Assembly (NCBI GenBank): GCA_963776505.1
Contig: CAVZNH010000053.1
Coordinates: 186,001-250,000, forward strand
Source: JAMXLO01 sp963776505
GTDB taxonomy: Bacteria; Pseudomonadota; Alphaproteobacteria; Acetobacterales; Acetobacteraceae
Length of the DNA: 64,000 nucleotides
Direction: 5' to 3'
The notes below the pieces were generated by a model. It did no database searches and was not told the origin of the DNA. It saw nothing but the letters and a program-made list of their open reading frames with translations. Both the position numbers and the translations under genes were made by a program. Below, in pieces: positions 8,279 through 18,897 of this stretch (position 1 is the first letter of the stretch; each line of letters opens with the position of its first letter).

Positions 8279-9355
8279 TCAGGAATTTGTAAGCGTCGGC
8301 CACAGCGCATCGGCGCCGCCGGCACAGACATAGGCGCCAACCTTCGCTGCCCATTCAGCTTCGCCGCCGAACTCATCGCGCCACGACCATAGCCGGCGCG
8401 TGCTGAGCTGGAGCGAATACTCCTTGGTGAAGCCGATCGCGCCGTGCACCTGATGGGCGATCTCTGATGCAAGCGTCGCCGCATCGCCCACCCGCGTCTT
8501 GGCGATTGCGATCAGGAACTCCTGCTTCGCCGGGTCATCGATCGACAGCGCCTCCACGCCGGCATCGGCCGCCGCGCCGGCGGCGGCCACCTGACCGGCC
8601 ATCACTGCAAGGTTCTGCTGCACCGCCTGGAATTTTCCGATCGGTCGACCGAACTGCTTGCGCTCGCCGGCATAGGTCACAGCGGTATCGAGTGCGCGCT
8701 CCATCGCCCCTGCCATAAGCACCGCGCGTGCCAACGCGCCGCGCCGGTACAACGCGGCACGATCGATGCCCGCGGCGGTCGGCGCCACCGCATCACCGGC
8801 CACGCGCAACGCAGAAAAACCCAGCGTGTCGCGCGGCTCGCCCGCCATGTTGCGACCCGCCGTCACCTCCGCGCCCGCAGCGCCGTCCAGCGCCACCGCC
8901 ATCGCGCCGTCCGGACCATCGGCGAGCAGCACGATTTGCGCGGCGTCCGTCGCCCACGGCAACCTGCTGGCGCGACCCGAAAGGCGCCAGCCATTGCCGT
9001 CGCGCTCGAGCGTCAGCCTGTCGCCGGCACGCACCGGCCCAACTGTCATCGGCTGCTCGCTCACTTCGAGCCCCGCGGCGGACGCCACCCACGCCGCCAG
9101 CATCGTCTCGGCAAGCGGGATGGGAGCGGCGAAGCGCCCTGCAACGCGCAGCACCGCGTAAAGATCGGACCACTCGGCGTCAGCTCCGCCAGCGGATTCC
9201 GGCAGCGCCGCGAGCGGCACGCCCGTTTCGCTCACCGCCTGCCACAGTGCTGCGGGGAACGTGCCCGTTTCGGCGCCGTCAGCCACCGCCTTCGTGCAAT
9301 GGTCCTCGAACAGGCGGTTCATGCTCTCCAGCAGCATCCGGGTTTCATCGCGCAT
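8279..9355 (-). CDS. acyl-CoA dehydrogenase family protein
   Basis: FAD enzyme of 358 residues that would introduce an alpha-beta double bond into an acyl-CoA and pass electrons to ETF. It has the short N-terminal helical domain, a beta domain around DRLTLERDGNGWRLSG, and the C-terminal four-helix part with GERKQFGRPIGKFQAVQQNL and VHGAIGFTKEYSL, both typical. The expected catalytic Glu is not obvious, as in several divergent members that form heteromers. It lies 11 bases downstream of a second acyl-CoA dehydrogenase gene on the same strand, so the pair probably forms an alpha-beta enzyme for a side-chain or aromatic acyl-CoA. Confidence 0.88.
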   Translation of the reverse strand: MRDETRMLLESMNRLFEDHCTKAVADGAETGTFPAALWQAVSETGVPLAALPESAGGADAEWSDLYAVLRVAGRFAAPIPLAETMLAAWVASAAGLEVSEQPMTVGPVRAGDRLTLERDGNGWRLSGRASRLPWATDAAQIVLLADGPDGAMAVALDGAAGAEVTAGRNMAGEPRDTLGFSALRVAGDAVAPTAAGIDRAALYRRGALARAVLMAGAMERALDTAVTYAGERKQFGRPIGKFQAVQQNLAVMAGQVAAAGAAADAGVEALSIDDPAKQEFLIAIAKTRVGDAATLASEIAHQVHGAIGFTKEYSLQLSTRRLWSWRDEFGGEAEWAAKVGAYVCAGGADALWPTLTNS

Positions 9356-9366
9356 GTCCGCCTCCC

Positions 9367-10516
9367 TCAGCGCAGTCCGAGTCCGCGCGCGATGATGCCG
9401 CGCAGGATCTCACGTGTGCCGCCCTGGATGGACAGCCGCGGCGCGTTCCCGATGCCGCGCGCCAGCATCGATACATACGTATCGACAGCCTCCAGTTCCG
9501 GCTCGGCCGGGAACAGTTGCCGCGCAATCACCGGCAGGTCCTGCTCGTAGCGCGTGCCGAGGTCCTTGGTGACCGCAGCCTCATTCAGTGGCTGCAGGCC
9601 CTCCTGGAGCATTCCCGCGATCGACAGCGACATCCGCCGCAGCGTGGCGAGCTGCGACACCAGCCGGCCGAGCGCCGCGGCCGTGGCGCGATCCGGGTTC
9701 GGTCCGGCGACCCGCACCATCTCGGTCAGCAGCTTGAACAGCACCAGGAAGCGATCGGGCCCGCTGCGCTCAAACGCCAGCTCGCTGGATACCTGGCGCC
9801 AGCCGTTGCCGATCTCGCCGAACAGCCGGTTGTCAGGCACAAACAGGTCGGTGAGGAAAAGCTGGTTGAAGTGGTGCTCGCCCAGCAGATTGATCACCGG
9901 CCTGATCTCGATGCCGGGAGAGTTCTTCAGGTCCACCAGGAATTGCGTTGCGCCGGCATGGCGGTCAACTTCGTCCTGGCCGTGCATCGGCCATCTTGCA
10001 GAACAGGATCATATAGTCGGCGCGATGCGCGTTCGAGGTCCATAACTTGCTGCCGTTGATCCGGAACCCGCCGTCCACTTTCACAGCACGTGTGCGCGTG
10101 CCGGCGAGATCGGAGCCGGAATCCGGTTCGCTCATGCCAATACAGAATGACAACTCGCCGCGCACGATGCGAGGCAGGAAGTAGTCCTTCTGCTCGTCGG
10201 TGCCGTAACGCAGGATGTTCGGTCCGCTTTGCCGATCCGCGGTCCAGTGAAAACCAACAGGGGCGCCGGCGGCCAGCATCTCCTCGATCAGCACGTAGCG
10301 TTCGAACGCAGTGCGCTCGTGGCCGCCGTACTGCTTCGGCCAGGTCATCCCGATCCAGCCACGATCGGCCATCCTCCGGCTGAACGCCTGGTCATAGTCG
10401 CGGCGGTTGCCGAGAGAAGCGCGGTTCTCGTCGAGGAAGGCGCGCACTTCCTTGCGCAGCGCCTTGGCGGCCGGCGACAATTCGACCGGATCGAAGCGGA
10501 ATGCCTGGAACGTCAT
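9367..10516 (-). CDS. acyl-CoA dehydrogenase family protein, one frameshift
   Basis: Second subunit-like acyl-CoA dehydrogenase. The N-terminal half has WIGMTWPKQYGGHERTAFER and the substrate/FAD strand CIGMSEPDSGSDLAGTRTRA followed by NGSKLWTSNAHRAD. The C-terminal half, in another frame after a break near 9980, runs from ATQFLVDLKNSPGI to PRLSIQGGTREILRGIIARG, the classic FAD-binding end. The joined length is about 383 residues. With the gene 11 bases downstream it forms a two-gene operon. Both halves are undamaged, so a single-base sequencing error is the likely cause. Confidence 0.88.
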
Positions 10517-10608
10517 CGCGCGGCCCTTTCAGCGTGGGAGCGCGACGATAGCGTGTAAGGGCAGCCGCTCAAGTCCTGGGAGACAGGCGCGGCGGCAGGC
10601 TCAGCCGA

Positions 10609-12735
10609 TCAGTGCGCGACCTGATCCTGCAACTGCTCCGGCGCATCGGCGCCGGTCTCTGGCACGCCGGCGAGCCGAAGGCCCTCCGCGAATAGATCGC
10701 GATCGCTCTCACGCTCGAGCGGCGACGTGGCAATGAACCGCTCGACGGTGAAATTCGGCTCGATGGCCATGCAGCCGCCGACGCACCGCGGCGGCCTCCT
10801 GCGCACGCCCGAGATGGCCGAGCGCCGCGAGATACGGCTTGTAGGTCGCGGAAAACGACGGGTTCATCTCGCTCACCGCGCGTCCAACCGCCACCGCCGA
10901 CTCGTAGTCGCGCTTCAGCAGATGGATCAGAATGAAGAACGCGTCGAAGAAGAACGCGTGCGGGTCGAGCGGTGACAGCTTCTTGTATCGGTTGTTGCGC
11001 CGCTCTGCCTCGTCCGGATCGCCCATATAGGCGAACGCGATCGCCGACAGCGCCCACGCCATCGCCAGATTCGGATTGAGCGACAGCGCGCGTTCGTGCA
11101 GCGCGATCGCCTCGCGCAGGCGACGATGCAGGAAGGCGCGCACATGGCCGGCTATGGTCAGCGCGCGCGCATCGAACGGATCCAGCATCGACCGCGCGTT
11201 CCGCGTGCTGACCCGCCTCCTCCATGATCGCGCGCAGGATGGTCCGCCCAATCCTGGCCGACCAGGAACATCTGCCAATAGGCGTACCAGGCATAGGCGG
11301 CGGCGTAGTCGGGCTCCAGCTTCGATCGCGCTGCGCGAGATACTCGCCGGCCCGCATGAACGGCTCGCGTTCCAGCCGGCCGATCAGCGGGATCGCCCGC
11401 AGCATCAGGTCATAGGCGGTCGCATCGACCGGCGGGCGGCTGGAACTGCGCTTGGCCTCGATCAGCAGGATCTCCGGATCGATCTGCGCCACCACCTCCG
11501 AGGCGATCTCGTCCTGCAGCGACAGCAGGTCGTTCGACTGGCGATCGAAGCGCCGCGCCCACACCACCTGGTTGCCGGCGCGCAGGTCGAGCAGGCGCAC
11601 GGTGATGCGCAGGCGGTTGCGCACCCGCTGGATGGAGCCGTCGAGCAGGAAGTCGAGACCGAAGGTGCGCCGGATCGCCGTCTCGTCGCGCGTCTCGGCC
11701 GCGAAGCGCGCCAGCGAATTGGAAGCGACCACGAACATCCAGCGGAACCGGGCCAGCGCGGTGGTGATTTCCTCGGCAAGCCCGGGAGCGAGGTGGGACT
11801 CCTCCTCGGTGGTGCCGACGAGTTGCAGGGGCATCACACCGACATGGGCGCCGCCTCGGGTGGGGTGCAGCTCCTGCGTGCGTGGTTCGAGAACCGCGGG
11901 TGGTCTCGTCCGGCTCGTCCGCCGACCGGCGGCGGTGGGGCGGCGGCCGCAGTGGCATGCGGCTTCCCGCAGGGCCGCGGATTTCCGCCAGAAGCTTCTG
12001 GGTCTCGGCCGATGGCGAGGCGTCCAGCAGATCCGCCAGCACGGCGCGGCAACGGTCATAGGCCTGAATCGCCATGCCGCGCTCGCCGCGCGCCGCGTGC
12101 GCCCGCATCAGCGCTCGCCAGGCGCCCTCGTGCGCACGATCGATCTGCAGCAGGCGCTGCGCGGCCGGGATCGCCGCCTCCGGCTCGACCTGCTCGCGCA
12201 GCAGCGCTTCCGCCACCGTGCGGGCACGGTCGCGCAGCCGCTCGCGCTCGGTGGTCAGCCAGGCGTCGAAGGTAGGATCGATGCCGTCCAGATCCTCCAG
12301 CAGATCGCCATCCAGGAGAGACAGCGAGGCCGGCTGGTCGGTCGTCGCCCGCATCACCTCTTCCACGTCCACCCAGACCACGCCGGGACGCGAGCGAGAG
12401 GTGGTCCCGGGTCACCGACAACACCTCGGTCCCCGCCGGCGCCAAGTGTCTCGAGAAGCCGATGAATTTCCTGGCGCAGCGAGGCCCGCGCCTGCTCCTC
12501 GGGCCGGCGGCTCCACAGCAACTCGGCGAGGCGCCCGCGCAGGGCGGCACGTGGCGATGACAGGGCGATAACGGCCAGCAACGCGCGGGTCTTGCGCCCC
12601 GCCGGCAGCACGTTTTCGCTGGTCAGCGTCCAGGCTTCCATCTGGCCGATCAGGCGCAGCCGTGACCACGACCTGCACCGCCGGGTTGGGCGGTGTGATG
12701 TGGGCCGAAGGTCGTTGTGAAGTACCAGCCATCAT
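10609..12735 (-). CDS. SARP/BTAD-type regulator with TolB-like and TPR domains, several frameshifts
   Basis: A large regulator reconstructed across three frames. The N-terminus (MMAGTSQRPSAHITPPNPAV, then RLRLIGQMEAWTLTSENVL) carries an OmpR-like winged helix (ALLAVIALSSPRAALRGRLA). A bacterial transcriptional activation domain follows, with LLQIDRAHEGAWRALMRAHA. Next is a TolB/FlgO-like segment (GLAEEITTALARFRWMFVVA, VWARRFDRQSNDLLSLQDE). It ends in TPR helices (LREAIALHERALSLNPNLAM). Breaks lie near 12655, 12390, 11930-11850, 11300-11240 and 10790. Such SARP-BTAD-TPR proteins act as cytoplasmic transcription activators; the target genes are unknown. The number of breaks makes either real decay or poor sequence possible. 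Confidence 0.7.
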
Positions 12736-12804
12736 TGCGTCATTCGTGCGAGGTTCGACTGCCCAAGACCAAGGCTTCAGCACGGAGAGACTTACACCCC
12801 CCTT

Positions 12805-14185
12805 TCAAATCGCTGCCTCCTCGAAAATCCGCCGGACATTACCCTGCCACGACTGGCGATAGCATGCCAGCCAATGTTCTGCCTGTGTCGGTTCGCCAGC
12901 CACAATCGCTTCTAGTGGAACGAGATAGACCGATTCGTCCAGCCCCGCAACGTTGCAGCGGCCCCGGCCGCGCAACCCGTCACGGGCGATCGCGACAACC
13001 TCACGGGCGAGGTCCCGCAAGCTGCCTCCGCGCCATGCGAGCAGCCAGGCCCTCGCGCGGCACCGCCTCCCGCAGGGCAACCGCGTCCTCCCAGGTTGCG
13101 TCGCGCAGCAGCGCTTCGGCCGCGGCGAGCGCGGCTTCGTCATACAGCAGGCCAACCCAGAGCGCCGACTGCGCCACCATCATGTCGGCACGGCCGGCAT
13201 CCGCTCCGCGCATCTCCAGGAAGCGCTTGATCCGCACATCGGTGAACACCGTCGTCACGTGGTCGGCGAAATCGCCCACGGTGGCGACCGTGCCCGCGAC
13301 GTTGTGCAGCCGGCCGTTCATGAAGTCGCGGAACGACGCGCCGGCCACGTCGATGTAGGAGCCGTCGCGATAGACAAAGTACATCGGCACCTGGTCGACC
13401 AGCCACTCGACATAGCGCTCGAAACCGAAGCCGGGCTCGAACATCACGCGCGGTATGCCGGAGCGCTGGTTGTCGGTGTCGGTCCAGACATGGGCCCGAT
13501 ACGACAGGAAGCCGTTCGGCCGGCCCTCGGAGAACGGCGAGTTGGCAAACAGCGCGGTGGCCAACGGTTGCAGCAACAGCGATACACGCAGCTTGCGCAG
13601 CATGTCCTGCTCGGACGAATAGTCGAGATTGACCTGCACGGTACACGTGCGCGTCATCATGTCGAGGCCGCGCGTGCCGACTTTCGGCATGTAGCGCCGC
13701 ATGATCGCGTAACGCGATTTCGGCATCCACGGCATTTGCTCGCGCGTTGCGATCGGGTGGAAGCCGAGCGGCAGGAAGCCGATTTGCAGATCGCGCGACA
13801 CGCTGCGCACCTGTTCGTAGTGCGCCTCGAGCTCGGCCATGGTGTCGTGCAACGTTTCCAATGGCGCGCCGGAAAGTTCGAGCTGGCCGGCGGGTTCCAG
13901 CGAAACCGCCGCGTCGCCCTGCTTCAGGCCGATGAGATTGCCGGCGTCGGTGATCGGCGTGCCGCCAAAGCGCTCGAGGCCCTCGAGCAAATCGCGGATC
14001 GAGCCAGGCTGACCGTCGGTCGGCTGGTAGGGCGGAGCTGCGAGATCGCCAATGCGGAAGCCGAATTTTTCGTGCTCGGTGCCGATGCGGAAACGTTCCA
14101 TCGGCTTGCAACCGGCGGCGATATGATCGGCCAGTTGCTGCACCGAGGTGACCGGCGTCGAGTCGGCGTCTCCGGGGTTGGACAT
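12805..14185 (-). CDS. gshA: glutamate-cysteine ligase, one frameshift
   Basis: Makes gamma-glutamylcysteine, the first step of glutathione synthesis. It is of the plant/alphaproteobacterial type. Visible hallmarks are RIGTEHEKFGFR (ATP/Glu site), SLEPAGQLELSGAPLETLH, GFLPLGFHPI, MTRTCTVQVNLDYSSE and YFVYRDGSYIDVAG. The C-terminal REVVAIARDGLRG...GLDESVYLVPLE part is in another frame after a break near 13030. ATG 14185 is chosen because MSNPGDADSTPVTS fits the family start and a GGGAG site precedes it. The joined length of about 460 residues is normal, so the break is probably a sequencing error. Confidence 0.92.
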
Positions 14186-14219
14186 ACTGCTCCCAGGCGT
14201 GTGGGTTCGCGTTATGGTA

Positions 14220-14927
14220 TTAGCGGCAGTCCACCCCCTGCAACAATGCCAGGCCCGCGATACAGGCCGTATCAGCACGAAGGATGCGCGGCCCCAGCGA
14301 TACAGGGGTTACAAAGGGATGCGCGCGCAGTGCTTCAAGCTCCGCCGGTGTGAATCCGCCTTCCGGACCGACGAGCAGCGCGCGTGCCCCATCGGTCGCG
14401 GGAAGGCGCGGCTCGTGGCTGCGTTCGACCGCGGCGAACAGGCGCCTGTCGCGTGGCCAGTCGGACAGCAGCGCTGCGAGCGGCCGCGGCGGGTAAAGGT
14501 CGGGAACAGTCAGGCGCTCGGACTGCTCCGCGGCCTCGACGGCAATGGCCGTGAGGCGATCCGCATTCATCCGATGTGCATTGACCCGTTCAGTGAGGAC
14601 GGGGTGCAGCGCGGCGACGCCGAGTTCGGTCGCCTTCTGGACGACGAGATCGGTGGCATCACGCTTGAGCAGCGCGAATGCCAGCCACAGATCGGGACCT
14701 TGGGTCTGGGCGCGTGTCCGGTGCTCAACCCGCAAAGTGGCACGATCGCGCCGGACGGTCTCGATGCGGGCGGCGAATTCGCCGTCGCGGCCATTGAACA
14801 ACAGCAGCGTATCGTCTGGGCCACGTCGCATGACGTGTGCAAGATAATGCGCCTGTGCCGCCGTGGCGGCGATGGTATCGCCCTCGGCCAGAGCGGCCGT
14901 GACGTGAAGACGGATTGACCCGGTCAT
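14220..14927 (-). CDS. rsmE: 16S rRNA (uracil(1498)-N(3))-methyltransferase
   Basis: SPOUT-family methyltransferase that modifies U1498 of 16S rRNA. The SAM-binding trefoil knot is seen in ALLVGPEGGFTPAELEALRA and VSLGPRILRADTACIAGLAL; the N-terminal PUA-like part has AHYLAHVMRRGPDDTLLLFN. ATG 14927 (MTGSIRLHV) is the preferred start. It lies just inside the divergent ubiA region, and rsmE next to ubiA is a common alphaproteobacterial arrangement. The 3' end lies 34 bases upstream of gshA on the same strand, so the two may be co-transcribed. Confidence 0.93.
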   Translation of the reverse strand: MTGSIRLHVTAALAEGDTIAATAAQAHYLAHVMRRGPDDTLLLFNGRDGEFAARIETVRRDRATLRVEHRTRAQTQGPDLWLAFALLKRDATDLVVQKATELGVAALHPVLTERVNAHRMNADRLTAIAVEAAEQSERLTVPDLYPPRPLAALLSDWPRDRRLFAAVERSHEPRLPATDGARALLVGPEGGFTPAELEALRAHPFVTPVSLGPRILRADTACIAGLALLQGVDCR

Positions 14928-14949
14928 GACTGCGGGCAGATTAGCATCC

Positions 14950-15849
14950 ATGCAGGCGCACACCGACATCGCGGCGACTGGATGGGTGGCGCGGCTGCCG
15001 CGACCGTGGCTGCCCTATCTCCTGCTGGCGCGGGTCGATCGCCCGATCGGCGTGTGGCTGCTGTTTCTTCCGGGCCTGTGGGGAATTCTTCTGTCCGGCG
15101 CCCCTCTACGCGAGGCGGCGCGCCTGATCGTGCTGTTCGCGATCGGTGCCCTGGTGATGCGCGCCGCGGGCTGTGTGGTGAACGACCTGTGGGACCGCGA
15201 TATCGATCGGATGGTGGCACGGACCGCCGGCCGGCCACTGGCCTCTGGCGCACTCCGCCCACGCCAGGCGCTGGTGTTCCTGGCCGTGCTGCTGCTGGTA
15301 GGGCTGGTGATCCTGCTGCAACTGAACGCCCTGGCCCGGTTGTTGGGCGTGGCGTCACTGGTGTTGGTGGGGCTTTATCCCCTGGCCAAGCGGGTGACGT
15401 GGTGGCCGCAGCTTATGATGGGCTTCACCTTCGGCTTCGGCGCGCCGCTCGGTTACGCTGCCGGGGCTGGGCGGCTGGATGCGACCTGGGCTGCGCTGTA
15501 TGGCGCGGCGATTCTGTGGGATTTGGGGTTCGACACGATCTACGCCCACCAGGATCGCGAGGACGATGCGCTGGTCGGGGTGAAATCGACTGCCCGGCTG
15601 TTCGGCCAGCGGACCGCGCTTTTCCTTGCCGCCTGCTACGGCGGCGCGGTGTTGTTGTTGGCCCTGGCGGGCTGGCTCGCCGGGATCGGTGGCTGGTTTT
15701 ATCCGGCGCTGGCACTGCCGGCAGTGCTGCTGGCATGGCAGGTCGTGGCGCTCGACATCGACGATCAGGCGCTGTGCCTACGGCTGTTCAAAGCTAACCG
15801 CGAGGCAGGGCTGGCCGTTGCGGCGGCGATCCTGCTCGGCTGTGCCTGA
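14950..15849 (+). CDS. ubiA: 4-hydroxybenzoate polyprenyltransferase
   Basis: Integral membrane prenyltransferase that attaches the polyprenyl tail to 4-hydroxybenzoate in ubiquinone synthesis. Both Asp-rich Mg-diphosphate motifs are present: NDLWDRDIDRMVARTAGRPL and YAHQDREDDALVGVKSTA. About eight hydrophobic helices are visible from LLFLPGLWGILL to GLAVAAAILLG. ATG 14950 (MQAHTDIAATG) fits family length; an in-frame ATG at 14926 would add eight residues. It is divergent from rsmE, with a very short intergenic space. Confidence 0.93.
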   Translation: MQAHTDIAATGWVARLPRPWLPYLLLARVDRPIGVWLLFLPGLWGILLSGAPLREAARLIVLFAIGALVMRAAGCVVNDLWDRDIDRMVARTAGRPLASGALRPRQALVFLAVLLLVGLVILLQLNALARLLGVASLVLVGLYPLAKRVTWWPQLMMGFTFGFGAPLGYAAGAGRLDATWAALYGAAILWDLGFDTIYAHQDREDDALVGVKSTARLFGQRTALFLAACYGGAVLLLALAGWLAGIGGWFYPALALPAVLLAWQVVALDIDDQALCLRLFKANREAGLAVAAAILLGCA

Positions 15850-15972
15850 AGTCCCGCGTCGCTCCCCCCGCCGGGCAGCATGCGCTCCAGCAGCGCGATG
15901 TCGTGGTGGCGCAGCTTGCCATCGCGCTCGCCGCTGTTGCCATGGAACTCTCCTGCGAAACAATGGGCAGCG

Positions 15973-16567
15973 TCAGGTGCGCTCTACGCTGGTGGCAGCG
16001 GCGTCGAGCGCGGCGGCAACCTGGTTGATCTGATCCTCGCTCAGCGGGCCACGCGAAATGCGCAGTCGCAGCGCGAGCCTCAGATTCTCCATCGCGCGCA
16101 GGATCTGTGGCGCGGGGCCGCCACCTTGCGCGCGGCTAGCCTCGGCCATGCGGGCGAGGAGGGCGTCCACGGCAGGCCGGTAGGCGGCAAGATGATCCCG
16201 TCCCTCCGGTGTGATTGCATGCAGCTTCTTGCCACCCTCGCCAGTGCTGACCGTCACCTGACCGAGTTCCTCAAGCAGCGTCAGCGTTGGATAGATCACG
16301 CCCGGGCTTGGGCTGTAGGCGCCCCCGACCTGCTCCTCTATCGCCTTGATGAGCTCGTAACCGTGCCGCGGCTTCTCGGCGATGAGGTGGAGGATGACCA
16401 GGCGAAGGTCACCATGGGCGAAGAAGCGGCCGAGCCCGGAACGGCCGCCGCCGCGACGGTGTCGACCATGTCCGCCGGAGCGGCTGTCATCGCGATGATT
16501 CGTCGTGGGCGAAGCGCTGGCGTGGTCCGTCGTGAGAGTGTCCGCCGTGTGAGTGTCTATGGAACAT
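15973..16567 (-). CDS. PadR-family transcriptional regulator, frameshifted near the N-terminus
   Basis: Winged-helix repressor. The recognition part reads HGDLRLVILHLIAEKPRHGY, then ELIKAIEEQVGGAYSPSPGV, then IYPTLTLLEELGQV, which is the PadR signature. The N-terminal leader MFHRHSHGGHSHDGPRQRF is His-rich, as in many proteobacterial members, and could bind metal. It joins the main frame after a break near 16490. The C-terminal Vir-C-like helices (DALLARMAEASRAQG...) follow. A perfect TATCTAGATA palindrome just upstream is a likely autoregulatory site. The total is about 198 residues. Confidence 0.8.
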
Positions 16568-16587
16568 TCGATCTCCGAGTGTGTTTC

Positions 16588-16617
16588 GATATAACGGAGT
16601 TAAGATATATCTAGATA
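16588..16617 (-). promoter_or_regulatory. probable PadR operator
   Basis: An A+T-rich island in otherwise G+C-rich DNA, directly upstream of the padR start and between divergent genes. It contains gatatatctagatac with the perfect palindrome tatctagata (16608-16617) and a second cgatata half-site 20 bases away. PadR proteins of this type are known to bind ATAT-rich palindromes near their own promoters. The function is inferred from position and symmetry. Confidence 0.6.
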
Positions 16618-16690
16618 CACTCGAAACGCAAGGGGGTCGCCAAAACTAAATGCTGGCGTCGTCGACAGACTGCGTGCGAGCAAGCGCCGC

Positions 16691-17359
16691 ATGACGGCAT
16701 TGCCTGACCCCAACCCCGCGCGAGACGGGCTGGTCTTCGTGCGCGAACACACGAGGCGTGGTCAGGTGCCGCTGGTCCCCGAGATCACCCTGTACCTGGC
16801 CAGCGAAATCACCCCGATCTGGCAGGCCACCGAGGCGTGGCTCGCCGAACACAACGTGGAACCGCCGTTCTGGGCGTTCGCATGGCCAGGCGGCCAGGCG
16901 CTGGCGCGCCACGTGCTGGACCAACCCGCATGCGTTGCCGGCCGGCGTGTGCTCGATTTCGCCGCCGGATGCGGCATCGCCGCCATCGCCTGCGCGCTGG
17001 CTGGCGCGGCATCGGTCGAGGCAGCCGAGATCGACCCGCTGGCGCGTGCCGCGATCGCGCTGAACGCCGCGGCGAACGCTGTCGAAGTCACCCTCAGCGA
17101 TTCCGACGTCGTAGGCGCCGACTGCCGCTGGGATCTGATCCTGTGCGGCGACGTCTGCTACGAGGCGCCGATGACCGAGCACATCCTGCCGTGGCTGCGC
17201 CGCATGGCCGGCCATGCCGAGGTGTGGATCGCCGATCCAGGTCGCGCCTACCTGCCGCGCGATGGTCTCACCGCATTCGCCAGCTACTGTGTGCCGACCA
17301 GCCTGGAACTGGAGGATCGGACCGAGCGGCAGGTCTCGCTCTACCGGCTCGGCCGCTGA
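16691..17359 (+). CDS. class I SAM-dependent methyltransferase (ETFB-lysine MTase-like)
   Basis: A 222-residue methyltransferase of the nicotinamide-N-methylase/ETFBKMT-like group. Motif I is VLDFAAGCGIAAIACALAGA. It is preceded by the group-typical PPFWAFAWPGGQALARHVLD. Motif II has VEAAEIDPLARAA, and LILCGDVCYEAPM marks the post-I/IV region. The likely target is a protein lysine (electron-transfer flavoprotein beta in relatives), but this is not provable here. The gene is divergent from padR and its 3' end overlaps the convergent DUF2125 gene by 19 bases. Confidence 0.85.
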   Translation: MTALPDPNPARDGLVFVREHTRRGQVPLVPEITLYLASEITPIWQATEAWLAEHNVEPPFWAFAWPGGQALARHVLDQPACVAGRRVLDFAAGCGIAAIACALAGAASVEAAEIDPLARAAIALNAAANAVEVTLSDSDVVGADCRWDLILCGDVCYEAPMTEHILPWLRRMAGHAEVWIADPGRAYLPRDGLTAFASYCVPTSLELEDRTERQVSLYRLGR

Positions 17360-18847
17360 CCGGGCTTCCCCTTCGGCTTGTCGCCGCCGCCCAATTGCGA
17401 AAGATCCAGCCCGTTCACCTTCACCGACGGGCCGTCGCTCACGATGTCCCAGACGAGCCGTTCGCCGTCCGGCTTGGCCAGCCCGCGCAACATGATCAGC
17501 GCCGGCAGGGCCTGCTGAAGATCCGGGTTTGCGCGCGCCTGCGTGGCCAGCTCGTCAAACCCTGTCGCGGTGAGATGCGCCTCGCCGTGCCAGGCACCGG
17601 GCGAGGTGATTGTGACGCGGCCGGTCCCGGCCACCTTCGCCGGTCCCAGGTCGAACGCCAGCGTCTCAATGCCGAGCTCGGCGCCGCCATGCGAAAAGAT
17701 CGCGGCAATGTCCGGCGCGAGGGTGCTGCTGTCCGCGCCAGCTTCGGTTGCATCATGAGCCAGCTTGTGCAGATCCGCAGTCGGAATGCCCGACAGGCTC
17801 GGCTTGAGCTCGACGTGGTGGGGAAGGTAGGTCGCGACCTTCGGTGGCAGGCTTGGACTGGCCAGTTCATCGAGGCCGAGCTCGATCCAGGCGTGCAATC
17901 GCTCCCCGGGCGCCTCGCCGCCAAAGCCGAGCAGCAAGTGCTTGATCGACAGTCCGCCCATGCCGGCGATCTCGACCTGCAACCCATCGATCGTTTCCTC
18001 GAGGCTTACGCTGGTCAACATGTCCTGCAGGGACTCGACCATGAGACGCAGCTGGGTCCGAGCAGGGGCGGGCAGATCGAGTTTTTCACTCTTGGTCGCG
18101 ATGTCAGGCGGCAGAGCGCCGATGAGGCCGCTGGTGGCGGCAAGCAACTCGGCGAAAGCGGTCGCGATTCACGCCGTTGACCTGGCCGACCGCGCGCATG
18201 GTCTGGATGCCGATCGCCATCGGCGTGCCGCCGTTGACCTGCGTGGCTGACTTCCAGCCATTGGCGGTCGCATCCATGCTGAAATCGAGCCGACCGTTCT
18301 GGGCCGGAGACAGAACGGTGTCCGCCAGATAGCGGTCAAGGCGCTGTTCCTGGTGTTGCTTCGCGCTGTCCGAGGCAATGACCAGGTCACCCATCTCGGT
18401 GTGCAATTTCGACGCGGTGGTCAGGCCGGGATCGATCACGCCGTGCGTGTCCTGGTGGCCGACGCTGAAGTGCACGTCCACCGAAGTGCCCTTGCCCGCC
18501 TCGCCGGTCTCGGGAACCGTCATGGTGAAGGTTCCGGAAGGCGGCATCTTCATTTCGTCGACCGACCAGCGACCGCCGTCCAGCGGTCGCAGATTTGCGG
18601 TGGCCGCCACCTGGCCGGCCGCACCGGCAAGGCCCGGGATCGGCCAGGTAACGGCGTAGTGGTCGTGCTCGCCGGTGACGCGCAACCCCAGCTCCGGCGG
18701 CTTCACCGCCGGCCCGAGCAAACCGGCAAGCCAGTCCTTCAGTTGCTGTTGCAGCGCCTGTGCCTGGTCGGGCCCGATGTCATCGGCCCACGCGGCTCTC
18801 GAAAGGAGGAACAGCAGGCAAAGCGCAGCCAGACGCGAAAGCCGCAC
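17341..18847 (-). CDS. DUF2125 family exported protein, one frameshift
   Basis: Alphaproteobacterial DUF2125 protein of unknown function. A Sec signal peptide (RLSRLAALCLLFLLSRAAWA) leads into a beta-rich, presumably periplasmic protein. The first part ends with NGGTPMAIGIQTMRAVGQVN; after a break near 18165 the second part continues with LLAATSGLIGALPPDIATK and then the repeated beta/alpha units (GLQVEIAGMGGLSIKHLLLG). About 500 residues result, as expected for the family. No enzymatic motif is seen. The stop region overlaps the 3' end of the opposite methyltransferase gene. Confidence 0.8.
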
Positions 18848-18897
18848 GACCCGGCCCTCCTCGGCGTGTTGAGCGCCGAGGATATCGCAGGTTGGGG

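Noticed and set aside
8728..10059. 443-codon plus-strand frame opposite the acyl-CoA dehydrogenases
   Set aside because: Composition is Pro/Arg-rich with no recognisable domain, and both opposite genes are clear acyl-CoA dehydrogenases.
15850..15972. Short minus-strand reading frame with an EF-hand-like HGNSGERDGKLRHHD
   Set aside because: Too short, with no good start and only one weak motif. It was left unannotated.
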